Positions 8,784 through 16,751 are shown, numbered from the stretch's first letter. The stretch is 42,793 nucleotides of DNA from Nitrososphaerota archaeon (GCA_028867275.1 JAGWGU010000010.1:1-42793), one strand, 5' to 3'. Notes: generated by a model not told the origin, from the letters alone. Numbers and translations are program-made.

Positions 8784-9755
8784 TTGAGAATTGGGGTTAG
8801 TCTGGGTTCATTACTTTCAGTTGATCAAATAATGGAGTGTTCCAGAACACTGTCCAGATATAACCCAGATTCCATTTGGATTCCTGAAACATGGGGAATG
8901 GATTGTAGTTCCATGATGTCAGCTGTATCACAGATTGCAAAAAAGCCAAAAATTGGGTCTTCTATAATCAATATCTATTCTCGCAGTCCTGCACTTGTTG
9001 CAATGACTGCGGCTACCCTTGATACACTTTCTCAAGGTAGGGTAATTCTAGGATTGGGAACTAGCAGTCAAGCTATTGTTGAAAACTGGCACGGTTCTAA
9101 ATTTGTACATCCAATAAGTAGAATGCGTGAATATGTCAAAATAATACGGCTTGCTCTTTCTGGGAAAAAATGCAATTATGATGGTGATTTTTTTCATTTG
9201 AGAGACTTTAATCTACTAGCAGTGCCACAACGAAAAGATATTCCAATATATCTTGCTGCAATAAATGAAAAGATGGTTGATCTTACATGGGAAATTGCAG
9301 ACGGAGCAATTTTCTACTTGAGACCGCTTGACGAATTAAAAGATACTATACCAAAAATGCAAAGTAAAAGAAAGATCGATATAACATGTCAGATAATAAC
9401 ATCAATTTCACAAGATGCGGATATGGCAATAAAGAGGGCAAAAAAGACAATAGCATTTTATGTATCTGTAGGAAGTATTTATCGAGAATTTTTGGCAGGG
9501 CATGGATTTGAAAAAGAAACAAGATCTATATTTGACGAATACAAAAAATCTGGTTTTAAAGACAATTATAATCAAGTTTCAGATGAAATGGTAAATGCAT
9601 TGTCTATCTGTGGTACGCCAAACGATGCAAGAAAACAATTTCTGAAGTTTATAAATGCAGGAGTTGATCTTCCAATACTCCAGTTTAATCCTGCGGGTGA
9701 TGTTAAAGAGTCATTTGATCTTCTCGTCTCAACTTTTGGGAGTGATATGAATTGA
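8784..9755 (+). CDS. Luciferase-like (F420-dependent) oxidoreductase
   Basis: This is a 323-residue TIM-barrel protein of the luciferase-like monooxygenase class, most similar in style to archaeal 5,10-methylene-tetrahydromethanopterin reductase (Mer)-type, F420-using enzymes. Family features include DSIWIPETW near residue 30, the ...TLDTLSQGRVILGLGTS block near 80-95 and the HPISRMREYVKIIRLAL helix near 110-125. The substrate is unknown. Nitrososphaeria make F420, so the cofactor guess is reasonable but inferred. The start is TTG with GTGAT (8774-8778) five bases upstream. It overlaps the thiolase gene by four bases, which indicates translational coupling. Confidence 0.82.
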   Translation: MRIGVSLGSLLSVDQIMECSRTLSRYNPDSIWIPETWGMDCSSMMSAVSQIAKKPKIGSSIINIYSRSPALVAMTAATLDTLSQGRVILGLGTSSQAIVENWHGSKFVHPISRMREYVKIIRLALSGKKCNYDGDFFHLRDFNLLAVPQRKDIPIYLAAINEKMVDLTWEIADGAIFYLRPLDELKDTIPKMQSKRKIDITCQIITSISQDADMAIKRAKKTIAFYVSVGSIYREFLAGHGFEKETRSIFDEYKKSGFKDNYNQVSDEMVNALSICGTPNDARKQFLKFINAGVDLPILQFNPAGDVKESFDLLVSTFGSDMN

Positions 9756-10861
9756 GAAAAGTGGGTATAGCTGCATCAGGTTTAACAGAATTTTCAAAAA
9801 ATGATTCATCAGTAGAATCTTTAATGTTGTCAGCAATAAAACCAATTTTCCATGAAACCAAGAATTTGTCTCAAAATGATGTTGACGTGGTTCTTACTTC
9901 TACTAATGCTAACAACAAGTATCTAGCTAATATCATATCCGAACTATCAGGAATTTCACCTAGGACAGCACATACTGTGGAAAGTCTGTGTAATTCTGGA
10001 ACCAATGGTATTGTTTCGGCGTATTCTTACATTGCCTCTGGGCTTGCAGATGTTGCATTAGTAGTCGGTGCGGAGAAAAATGATAGTCCAGGACTTGTAT
10101 TGGAATGGGACAAATCCAGAGGAGCATATACACATCCAATCTATTGGGCTTCTATGTTTGCAAGTGCTCATATGCGTAGATATGGTACTACGCTTGAAGA
10201 TGTTGCATATGTTGGTGCTAAAAATCACAGAAACGCAGTGGATAATCCTTATGCATATTTTAAAAAAATGTTTTCGATAGATGACATAATGAAATCCAAG
10301 TACCTTACGGAGACGCTCAGATTATTAGATTGCTCGATGCCTTGTAATGGCGCTGCGGCCATATTACTTGCATCAGATGAGATTATAAAAAAATTTACTG
10401 ATGCCCCTGTTTGGATATCAGGTATAGGACAAAAATCAATTTCTGCAGGATTTACGAAAAATGAAGATCTCACATCTATGAAATCAACAGTCCAATCATC
10501 TATTGATGCATATCATATGTCTGGAAAAAAAGCAAACAATGTTGATGTTGCAGAATTACATGATGCTTTTAGTATATGTGAAATAATTGAACTTGAAGAT
10601 TTAGGTTTTGCTCAAAAAGGAATGGGAACCTCATATGTTAAAAATCTATATGATAATAACGATAAAAAAATAAACCCCAGAGGTGGTCTTGTTGGGAGCG
10701 GTCACCCACTGGGAGCAACAGGTATTGCACAAACAATTGAGATATTTCAACAATTACAAGGCAAGGCAAAAAAGAGGCAAGTCGATAGGGCAAAAACAGG
10801 ACTAGTCCATAACATGTCTGCAGCTGCGACATCTTCAACAGTATTGATATTGGAATCATGA
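9752..10861 (+). CDS. Thiolase-family protein (SCP-x / archaeal acetyl-CoA acetyltransferase type)
   Basis: This is a 369-residue thiolase-fold protein for Claisen condensation or cleavage of acyl-CoAs. The nucleophilic Cys is about residue 80 in ESLCNSGTNG. The two later catalytic blocks are AELHDAFSICE (about 272) and the GSGHPLGATG histidine loop (about 315). Like other archaeal SCP-x-type thiolases, it lacks the second C-terminal Cys loop of bacterial thiolases. The partner DUF35 protein overlaps its stop codon. In archaea such pairs are known to work with HMG-CoA synthase in mevalonate synthesis. HMG-CoA synthase here is 17 kb away, so a role in another acyl-CoA condensation is also possible. 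TTG start with GTGAT at 9742-9746. Confidence 0.86.
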   Translation: MRKVGIAASGLTEFSKNDSSVESLMLSAIKPIFHETKNLSQNDVDVVLTSTNANNKYLANIISELSGISPRTAHTVESLCNSGTNGIVSAYSYIASGLADVALVVGAEKNDSPGLVLEWDKSRGAYTHPIYWASMFASAHMRRYGTTLEDVAYVGAKNHRNAVDNPYAYFKKMFSIDDIMKSKYLTETLRLLDCSMPCNGAAAILLASDEIIKKFTDAPVWISGIGQKSISAGFTKNEDLTSMKSTVQSSIDAYHMSGKKANNVDVAELHDAFSICEIIELEDLGFAQKGMGTSYVKNLYDNNDKKINPRGGLVGSGHPLGATGIAQTIEIFQQLQGKAKKRQVDRAKTGLVHNMSAAATSSTVLILES

Positions 10862-11181
10862 ATACCTTTGAACAAGAGCTGAAAAACAATAATTTTGTTT
10901 GTAGTTCATGCCTAAAATGCAATAAACTAGTCTGGCCTCCTAGTGATTTTTGTAATTCATGTTTTGGCGGTGTAACATGGAGACAAGTAGAAAAAACGGC
11001 AAAACTCGTGGAATTTTCTCGACAAGGTAATGAAGTTTTTTGCATAGCCGAGTTTGAAGGAAATATCCGAATAATGGGAAGTATAAAGAATGCATCTAAT
11101 TTGAAAGTAGGCCAGTCTTTGACTCTAGTAAAATGTGACTATGACAGCAAGTGGAAATTTATTTTAGAACCCGTCATCTGA
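10858..11181 (+). CDS. DUF35 Zn-ribbon/OB-fold acyl-CoA-binding protein
   Basis: This is a 107-residue protein. Its N-terminal rubredoxin-like zinc ribbon has CxxC knuckles (CLKCNK and CNSC, residues 19-38), and an OB-fold C-terminal half follows (VEFSRQGNEVFCIAEFEGNIRIMGSI...). DUF35 proteins act as scaffolds that channel acyl-CoA between thiolase and its partner enzyme. The ATG overlaps the thiolase TGA (ATGA), so the two proteins are almost certainly made together. Its last 18 bases overlap the 3' end of the convergent membrane protein gene. Confidence 0.85.
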   Translation: MNTFEQELKNNNFVCSSCLKCNKLVWPPSDFCNSCFGGVTWRQVEKTAKLVEFSRQGNEVFCIAEFEGNIRIMGSIKNASNLKVGQSLTLVKCDYDSKWKFILEPVI

Positions 11182-11979
11182 ATGCATTTTTGCTTTAGGA
11201 TCAATTGATCTGTCTTTTTTGAAAATCTTGATGTGATCATATACCCCAAATGAAAACAAAACGTATGACCACATAAGAACAATGTCTACTGGATGGCCCG
11301 TGTAGTATGTATTAGTAAAGGTAGTAACTTGAAAACCTAGATCTCCTATAGTCAAACAAAAAATCCCGGTACAAATCAATGACCATGTGAAATTTACTTC
11401 GCCTCTGAAGAAAAGAACCAGTCCAATTAACGCAGGAACGAACACAATTGCATCCGCGATAGGATATGCAGTGGCCAACGCATTTTCTAATGGCGGGATA
11501 CTTGGGTCAAATGAATATGCCATGTAGATACTTGGAATTGATATTGCTGTTGAGATTATCACTGCAGTTACTATCATTTTTCTTGTTGCAGCTCTTTTTA
11601 CTGGCTTCAAATAGTATATGAGAAAGCCAAACAAGAAAGGATAACCTGCAATGTAAAACACATCAGCCATTGACGGAAATGGATTTACATTATACACTAA
11701 TTCATATACTGTCCATAGGGTCTCAGCAATAAACCATGATGTTGCTGAACCTAAAAAGAGTAACCATGCCTTGCCATGACTTCCAGTTTTTTTAAACCTG
11801 CACACCAAAATGGATGTCAATGTAACAAAAACAGCTGTTACTGGAATATACATTATATCTGTCACGGATTTTACTACTTCTTTACCAAGGGATGTGGCAA
11901 CCATTATGACAAGCCCGATGCCAATTAGGCTTATCAATAGGGGTTTTTGTAACTCGTTCTGTTTTCGGATTGTCAACAA
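11164..11979 (-). CDS. Multi-pass membrane protein, PS-x-AD/YP family (cassette copy 1)
   Basis: This is a 271-residue integral membrane protein with about eight hydrophobic segments and a charged C-terminal tail. I do not know a characterised function. It is clearly related to the product of 15878-16681. Both have a PS(M/V)AD...A.YP..F motif after the third segment, a basic loop, and a C-terminal block of the form G...W....GI....GD......Y....HP......W. Similar multi-pass sensor regions occur at the N-terminus of many bacterial GGDEF proteins (recalled, not searched), which would suit a ligand- or membrane-state sensor. The start is TTG (11979 or 11976). It is 12 bp downstream of the NitrOD5-like gene. 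Confidence 0.75.
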   Translation of the reverse strand: MLTIRKQNELQKPLLISLIGIGLVIMVATSLGKEVVKSVTDIMYIPVTAVFVTLTSILVCRFKKTGSHGKAWLLFLGSATSWFIAETLWTVYELVYNVNPFPSMADVFYIAGYPFLFGFLIYYLKPVKRAATRKMIVTAVIISTAISIPSIYMAYSFDPSIPPLENALATAYPIADAIVFVPALIGLVLFFRGEVNFTWSLICTGIFCLTIGDLGFQVTTFTNTYYTGHPVDIVLMWSYVLFSFGVYDHIKIFKKDRSIDPKAKMHSDDGF

Positions 11980-11991
11980 AGATGTCAGATC

Positions 11992-12279
11992 CTATCTCCT
12001 TATAGTTTCTATCAGTGTTCTTATGCCATTATCGTCTGAATATTCAACTAGTTCTTTTTTGATTTGCTCTACAATAGTTACGTATGCGTTACCAAAGACA
12101 GATTTTAGGACATTCTCTAGGTATTCAGGGTGGTCATAGCAGTCTGGAATGTAACATTTGTATTCTTTTTGAAGTTTGCTTGAAACTTTTTCAAAAACAG
12201 GCTTGCCTACACTCATAAGTACTTTCTCTACGGCAAGTGCGGCCAAGGCCTTCATAAGGTGTTTTCGTTCAAAATCCAT
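11992..12279 (-). CDS. NitrOD5-like small regulatory-domain protein
   Basis: This 95-residue, mostly helical soluble protein resembles the thaumarchaeal 'Nitrosopumilus output domain' NitrOD5 as I recall it. The core (FEKVSSKLQKEY....HPEYLENVLKSVFG...IVEQIKKEL) aligns by eye with residues 20-70 of the regulator at 15258, with matching FE-[VI]-L spacing, the L..VL...FG helix and the E+I segment. It carries two Cys (CYIPDC). Unlike the 15258 protein it has no winged-helix domain. It is the upstream partner of the membrane protein, 12 bp apart. A TTG at 12312 would add 11 residues; ATG 12279 is preferred because a TATA-like CTTATGTGA lies about 27 bases upstream. Confidence 0.65.
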   Translation of the reverse strand: MDFERKHLMKALAALAVEKVLMSVGKPVFEKVSSKLQKEYKCYIPDCYDHPEYLENVLKSVFGNAYVTIVEQIKKELVEYSDDNGIRTLIETIRR

Positions 12280-12350
12280 TGTGTGGCCTACTCTTCTTTT
12301 CACATAAGGCAATAGATATTGCTATCAAGTGATATTTTTTTAAATTAATT

Positions 12351-13220
12351 CTAGTCATTTTTTTCAGCGTTAAGATACCTGGAGTTTGACCAGACATAGG
12401 TGAATAATAATTTTAACGTGTAGACCATGGAATAAGAATCAGTCCACATGGCCAAGATATTTTGTGATGCCTCATTAGTGTTTTTCATAAATAAAATTGC
12501 CTGCTCATCATCTTTTATGATGAAACACAAATCTTCTTTTACTTTCAGAGGCATTCTTTTGACTTTGTCTATTAATGTACCGTCGAAAATATATGATGTC
12601 TTATCAGATGATGATGAAACAAGTTGTACGTCTACCTTGGAATCTCTTATCCATTCCAAATAACCTGTATGATAAAATTTCATGAAGTCTTTTTCTGAAG
12701 CAAGGACTTGGATAGTATCTTTAGCACTTGTCACCATTTCTTTTATCTTACCAGACATTTGATTTATGCCTTGCAGCATCTGAAATCTTCCATCTTTTAT
12801 CTCCTCCTTGTTTACTTTGAAACTTGGAAGAGCTCCCCAAAGTTCTACTAGACTCTTTTCTTGATTTTCTAGATTTTTTACTCGCTCTTTTTCGGCATTG
12901 ATCAATGCACCAATAGCTTTGTCTAAGGGAAGTGCAGTAAATTTGATTGGATGTTGAAAAGTTGCAGAAACAATTCCCTTATTTTGTAAGTTTGTCAACA
13001 GGTGGTATGTTTCAGTCCTTGGAACTTTTAGTACCTTACTTATCTGCGTTGCTGTACTTGAACCATATTTCTCCAAATATAGAAAAACCTTTGATTGATT
13101 TGGTGTTAAACCAAATTTAGATAGTTCAGTTTTAATTTTTTCAAATAACATTTCATGATCATATGGCATGCTATCTTGGATGGAATCCAAGGATGCGACG
13201 TTTGATACATCAGTTGTCAT
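12351..13220 (-). CDS. TrmB-family transcriptional regulator
   Basis: This is a sugar- or metabolite-responsive archaeal regulator type. A winged helix-turn-helix at about residues 35-105 (FGLTPNQSKVFLYLEKYG...ISKVLKVPRTETYHLLTNL) is followed by a coiled linker (INAEKERVKNLENQEKSLVE). A C-terminal effector-like domain of about 150 residues (MLQGINQMSGKIKEMVTSAK...) has the phospholipase D-like layout of TrmB_C. An in-frame ATG at 13238 would add six residues. I chose 13220 because a weak TATA-like ATCTAAAAC lies about 27 bases upstream of it. An inverted repeat at 13260-13278 just above that box could be its own operator. Target genes are unknown; the neighbours are a membrane/NitrOD5 cassette and a transporter. 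Confidence 0.85.
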   Translation of the reverse strand: MTTDVSNVASLDSIQDSMPYDHEMLFEKIKTELSKFGLTPNQSKVFLYLEKYGSSTATQISKVLKVPRTETYHLLTNLQNKGIVSATFQHPIKFTALPLDKAIGALINAEKERVKNLENQEKSLVELWGALPSFKVNKEEIKDGRFQMLQGINQMSGKIKEMVTSAKDTIQVLASEKDFMKFYHTGYLEWIRDSKVDVQLVSSSSDKTSYIFDGTLIDKVKRMPLKVKEDLCFIIKDDEQAILFMKNTNEASQNILAMWTDSYSMVYTLKLLFTYVWSNSRYLNAEKND

Positions 13221-13259
13221 ATTACAATATGAATACATAAATTGGTTTTAGATTGCTGT

Positions 13260-13278
13260 GTGTAATGGAGTATTACAC
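13260..13278. promoter_or_regulatory. Inverted repeat upstream of the TrmB gene (putative operator)
   Basis: GTGTAAT (13260-13266) and ATTACAC (13272-13278) form a perfect 7-bp inverted repeat around a 5-bp spacer. It lies 40-58 bases upstream of the proposed TrmB start at 13220, directly above the TATA-like element. A dimeric HTH protein site in this place fits autoregulation. A related short palindrome GTAATATTAC lies at 13631-13640. Confidence 0.5.
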
Positions 13279-13301
13279 CCGGATGTATGTACGCTGAATA
13301 C

Positions 13302-13553
13302 CTAGCTCAGTTTGTATGTAAGAGAGACAAGTTCGTTTGTAACCTCATAAAAGGCATGTCTTTCTTGCAGTGTCATTTTTCTAGCATTTTCTGCAGATAT
13401 TGCGCCAAACATTATTCTTGCAATTTCTACAATATTTGGCATGCTTTGAAACTTTTTCGTATGTGCAACATGTTCTTTAGAACCTAAAGTGTGGCTATTT
13501 TTTTTATATTCCAAGATGCTTGCTTTGAGTGAGTAGCTTGTTTGTTGATTCAT
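13302..13553 (-). CDS. Small conserved-looking protein, unknown function
   Basis: This is an 83-residue soluble, probably helical protein with a basic N-terminal half and the segment PNIVEIARIMFGAISAENARKM. No Cys and no recognisable motif are present. The longer reading from 13595 begins inside promoter sequence. I use the ATG at 13553 because a TATA-like CTTTTATTC (13573-13581) lies about 25 bases upstream and a 14-bp palindrome sits just above that, giving a credible leaderless promoter. It lies between the TrmB regulator and the EamA-YkgJ gene on the same strand, with its own promoter. Confidence 0.6.
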   Translation of the reverse strand: MNQQTSYSLKASILEYKKNSHTLGSKEHVAHTKKFQSMPNIVEIARIMFGAISAENARKMTLQERHAFYEVTNELVSLTYKLS

Positions 13554-13589
13554 AGTTTGTATTATTCTCTGATGAATAAAAGGCTGTTC

Positions 13590-13603
13590 TACCAAATTTG
13601 GTA
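13590..13603. promoter_or_regulatory. 14-bp palindrome at a promoter
   Basis: TACCAAATTTGGTA is a perfect palindrome located immediately upstream of the TATA-like box of the 83-residue gene. It occupies the position where an activator or BRE-masking repressor would bind. No other exact copy was noticed in the window. Confidence 0.4.
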
Positions 13604-13676
13604 ACGCTAATCTAACATATGCTAGATTGTGTAATATTACGAGATTACAGATATAGTGCGATCTTTTTTAGTTGTA

Positions 13677-15158
13677 TTATTTATTATATAATTTATTGAA
13701 ATTGACTTCTCGTATGACGGAATATTCTATCGTCTCATTCTTTATTGATCTGTCTGAGTCAATATGGCCATGATACGAGTCTATGTTCTCTAAAACATGT
13801 CTAAATTCTTCACTGTTCTCAATTGTTTGCAAATATGATTCGCTCCACCTCCAATCACTATTTGGGTTACATGAAAACACCACCCAAAAATATTTTCCAT
13901 TGATTGCAAAAATATCAAATGGAAATATCATGCAATCAAATGGCCTATTTTTGTAAATTGAACACTTTTTACTTTTCGCATCCCAAAAAACACACTCCGA
14001 ATTTTTCTTCTTCTTGATACTTTTTAGTAATTTTCCTCTTATTTTTGTTTCTTGTACGTATTTATCATTATACTTGTTAATAGTCTTGAGTTTTTCTATG
14101 TCTGTAGGAAAAAGCAATGGTGAAGAAAACGATGTACAACAACTGTTAGTCTGGCATGTTTTACATAGTGTTTTGTAAGACCCTCTCTTGTAACCTCTTT
14201 GTGTTGGATTGATAAATTCCTCTATTGTTCCCAACTTGTTTCTCAATAGGTAAATTCCAATGGATGCAAGCAAAATAGAGAGAATGTTAACAATTGTCAG
14301 TGATTCGTGTAAGAATACGGTTGCAAAAATTACACCAAAAACAAAGTTGGTTGAATATAGTAAAACAGTTCTAGTTGTACCTATGATCTTTAACGCAGCA
14401 AGGAATAGAAACGTTGCAAATCCGGTCCCGAAAAGTCCTAACATTGCTATGCTAGGTAGTTGTCGTAGATCTACCTGGAATGGAACATGAAATGTTGCCA
14501 TAGTTATCAAAACAAATGCTGCACCTGCAAAAGATGTCAACTGTGTAATTCTTTTAGGATCTACTGTGCCTGTCACATATCTACACAAGATGATATCTGT
14601 AGCACAAAAAGCCCCCGAGAGCAAGATGAGGATATTGCCCATGAGAAGATCTGTGATAGACAGATGTGACTGAAATAGCTCGTATCCAATGGGAATCACT
14701 ATTATTCCAATTATTATTGCAGAAAAAGGAAAGATTTCTCTCGTATGAAGGCGTTCTTTGAAGACTGTTAATGCTATAAGAACGGCAAATATGATTTCTC
14801 CATTTGTAAGGATTGATCCATTTATGGCAGTAGATTGTTTGAGGCCAAAAAAGTATGATACAAGCCCAGAGACCTCTGCCAAAGCTATCGCAAGTATGAA
14901 AATCCAGTTCTTTCTACCTAATTTTGAGAGAGGTGCTGAATCCTTTTTTATAGGTGTAAAAAAAACCCCGTTGATTAGGTACACAATTGCAACAAAAGTT
15001 AATGGATTTAGTTCAGTGCTAGACGATGAAAAAGAAAAAAGCTGCTTTGGAAGTGAATGGATCATGCCTGTGAGTGCCGCCGCAGTGATCGCCAATAGGT
15101 AGCCAGATCGGGTTGAAATCAGCCTCCCTTTTATAGTACTTAAATATGAAATCTGCAC
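13677..15158 (-). CDS. EamA-type transporter fused to a YkgJ-like cysteine domain
   Basis: Residues ~20-310 form ten hydrophobic segments in two similar halves, as in drug/metabolite transporter (EamA) permeases. The second half carries ...GLFGTGFATFLFLAALKIIGTTRTVLLYSTNFVFG. Residues ~325-470 are soluble and resemble YkgJ/UPF0153 zinc- or iron-chelating proteins: a CKTCQTNSCC cluster near 330-340, then CVFWDAKSKKCSIYKNRPFDC near 393-413 with the typical YKNRPFDCMIFPF ending. The join is continuous in one frame with no sign of a shift. A GTG at 15158 opens the frame, but a TATA-like ATATTTAAG (about 15138-15146, this strand) lies just inside it, so the true start may be 30-60 bases downstream. 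Substrate unknown. Confidence 0.78.
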   Translation of the reverse strand: MQISYLSTIKGRLISTRSGYLLAITAAALTGMIHSLPKQLFSFSSSSTELNPLTFVAIVYLINGVFFTPIKKDSAPLSKLGRKNWIFILAIALAEVSGLVSYFFGLKQSTAINGSILTNGEIIFAVLIALTVFKERLHTREIFPFSAIIIGIIVIPIGYELFQSHLSITDLLMGNILILLSGAFCATDIILCRYVTGTVDPKRITQLTSFAGAAFVLITMATFHVPFQVDLRQLPSIAMLGLFGTGFATFLFLAALKIIGTTRTVLLYSTNFVFGVIFATVFLHESLTIVNILSILLASIGIYLLRNKLGTIEEFINPTQRGYKRGSYKTLCKTCQTNSCCTSFSSPLLFPTDIEKLKTINKYNDKYVQETKIRGKLLKSIKKKKNSECVFWDAKSKKCSIYKNRPFDCMIFPFDIFAINGKYFWVVFSCNPNSDWRWSESYLQTIENSEEFRHVLENIDSYHGHIDSDRSIKNETIEYSVIREVNFNKLYNK

Positions 15159-15182
15159 GTTATTTCCAATATTGGAAATAAC
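15159..15182. promoter_or_regulatory. 24-bp perfect palindrome between divergent genes
   Basis: The half-site GTTATTTCCAAT is followed without spacer by its exact reverse complement. The palindrome lies between the EamA-YkgJ gene (minus) and the NitrOD5/winged-helix regulator (plus, start 15258). It is directly upstream of the minus-strand TATA-like box at 15138-15146. It is a strong candidate operator, possibly for the regulator encoded next door. A cruciform or transcript hairpin is the alternative. Confidence 0.6.
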
Positions 15183-15257
15183 ATAGATCGCTAATAATAG
15201 TTGTTATACCTTGGCACATACACCTCATTTTATTGCCTTGTTTTCATTATATAACAA

Positions 15258-15869
15258 ATGTCGGGCCTAGATGTTCTTATTGCTAGATCTCTAAAGGCTA
15301 TTGTAAAGGACAATCTAGGTGAAGCTACCTTTGAAAGGATTGAAAAAAGGCTCTTTGAACGACATGGTATAGGTTTTACACAGGCTGTAGAAGATTTTGG
15401 CAAGTTGGATTTGGTATTGCGGGAATTTTTTGGTGGCGGGGCAGTTGGCATAGAACGGCGAATCATAGACAAGATTGTTATTCTTGAAGAATCACAACGT
15501 ACTGAAAAGAAATGGATTACTTTGGAAGATTCAAGGCTGACCGAATTGATGTTGAAATCATTAGGTGATGAAGATAAGAAAAGTCTCATAAATTGTGCAA
15601 TAGGTGAACCTCTGATAATTTCTGACATGCTTGAGATCTGTAATATTCCTCAGACTTCAGGTTACCGAAAAGTAAATGCGCTAATCGATGATGGAATATT
15701 AATTCCACAAGGATATGTTACAACACATGATGGAAAAAGAGTTACAAAGTATAAAGCAATCTTTGAAAACATTAGCATATCCATAGAAAAGAACAAAATA
15801 ATTGTAAAAGTACAACCTACGATAGAGTCTATCAAAGATAGCCACATAATGCAACTTGTGTGTTCTTGA
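15258..15869 (+). CDS. NitrOD5-like + winged-helix regulator (cassette copy 2)
   Basis: This is a 203-residue soluble protein in two parts. Residues 1-75 are the NitrOD5-like helical domain (LGEATFERIEKRLFERHGI...LDLVLREFFGGG...ERRII) also found in the product at 11992. Residues ~95-175 form a winged helix (DEDKKSLINCAIGEPLIISDMLEICNIPQTSGYRKVNALIDDGIL) followed by a beta wing (KRVTKYKAIFENISISI). This suggests a transcription regulator whose sensor domain is shared with the neighbouring cassette. A TATA-like ATTTTATTG (15227-15235) is about 27 bases before the ATG. The membrane protein gene starts 8 bp downstream, with its ribosome binding site over this stop codon. Confidence 0.78.
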   Translation: MSGLDVLIARSLKAIVKDNLGEATFERIEKRLFERHGIGFTQAVEDFGKLDLVLREFFGGGAVGIERRIIDKIVILEESQRTEKKWITLEDSRLTELMLKSLGDEDKKSLINCAIGEPLIISDMLEICNIPQTSGYRKVNALIDDGILIPQGYVTTHDGKRVTKYKAIFENISISIEKNKIIVKVQPTIESIKDSHIMQLVCS

Positions 15870-15877
15870 GGTACCAT

Positions 15878-16681
15878 ATGTTTTCTTTTAAAAAATCACA
15901 TGGTGAACCAGACATTGTTCCTGAAAAGTTAACAGAAAAAATTAACTATAAAATATTTTTTGTCATAGTAGCAGGGTTACTAGTATACCAATTTTATCTA
16001 TATAGTTTCAAAAGTCCAGATGATCCAAACATTGAACTTACGGAAACAATCGTTACTACAGTAACTGCACTTGTTGCAGCAATAGCTGGATTTTTCATAG
16101 CTAAAAGATATTGGAAATCTAATGTCTTTGGAACATCATATCTTGCATTAGCAAGTGGAATGTTATGTAATGCATTAGCTGAGAGAATTTACTACTTTTT
16201 AGAACAACAGGGTCAAGTACCTAGTCCATCTGTTGCAGATTGGGTCTGGCTTGCATTCTATCCTCTCACATTTTACTATCTTGCAAGAAATATCTTATTC
16301 TTCAAGCCTAAGATCCGTCTGCCTGTAAAGGCATTTGTGATATTGCTTCCAATTGTCATTACTGGTGTGTATGCTTTCCTAGACTATGGACAAGAACAAG
16401 CTGCTACCACCACATTCATTTTGGGTCTTGCATACGTCGTAGGCTCTTCAGTAATTCTTTCAGCTGCTATCTTGGGAGCAATAATCTTCCGTCAAGGAAC
16501 TTTGGGCACTCCTTGGCTGGTGCTAACCATAGGCATTGTCCTTACTACATTGGGCGATAATTGGTATTCATACCTTGATGTGTATAATCAATACACTGTC
16601 ACACACCCGCTGAACCTTCTTTGGTATGGTGGTTATCTTGTGATTGCGTATGCATTATACAAACACAAGAAAGTACTCTGA
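15878..16681 (+). CDS. Multi-pass membrane protein, PS-x-AD/YP family (cassette copy 2)
   Basis: This is a 267-residue membrane protein with a short charged N-terminus, about eight hydrophobic segments and a basic end. It shares the PS(V)AD...A.YP motif, the basic inter-helix loop, and the G...W....GI....GD...Y....THP....W terminal block with the protein at 11164-11979, so the two are paralogues. It is probably a membrane sensor or regulator acting with the co-transcribed NitrOD5/winged-helix protein. The ATG at 15878 is preferred over 15860 because GAGGT (15868-15872), overlapping the upstream stop, sits five bases before it. Confidence 0.78.
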   Translation: MFSFKKSHGEPDIVPEKLTEKINYKIFFVIVAGLLVYQFYLYSFKSPDDPNIELTETIVTTVTALVAAIAGFFIAKRYWKSNVFGTSYLALASGMLCNALAERIYYFLEQQGQVPSPSVADWVWLAFYPLTFYYLARNILFFKPKIRLPVKAFVILLPIVITGVYAFLDYGQEQAATTTFILGLAYVVGSSVILSAAILGAIIFRQGTLGTPWLVLTIGIVLTTLGDNWYSYLDVYNQYTVTHPLNLLWYGGYLVIAYALYKHKKVL

Positions 16682-16751
16682 CAAAAAAGTTGTTTGTAAT
16701 ACTCTGGCACATGCCTGTCTCTATTATGTGAAAATCTCCTTTCTGTAATGT

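Noticed and set aside
14758-15102. 114-residue plus-strand frame
   Set aside because: Antisense to the transmembrane half of the EamA-YkgJ gene.
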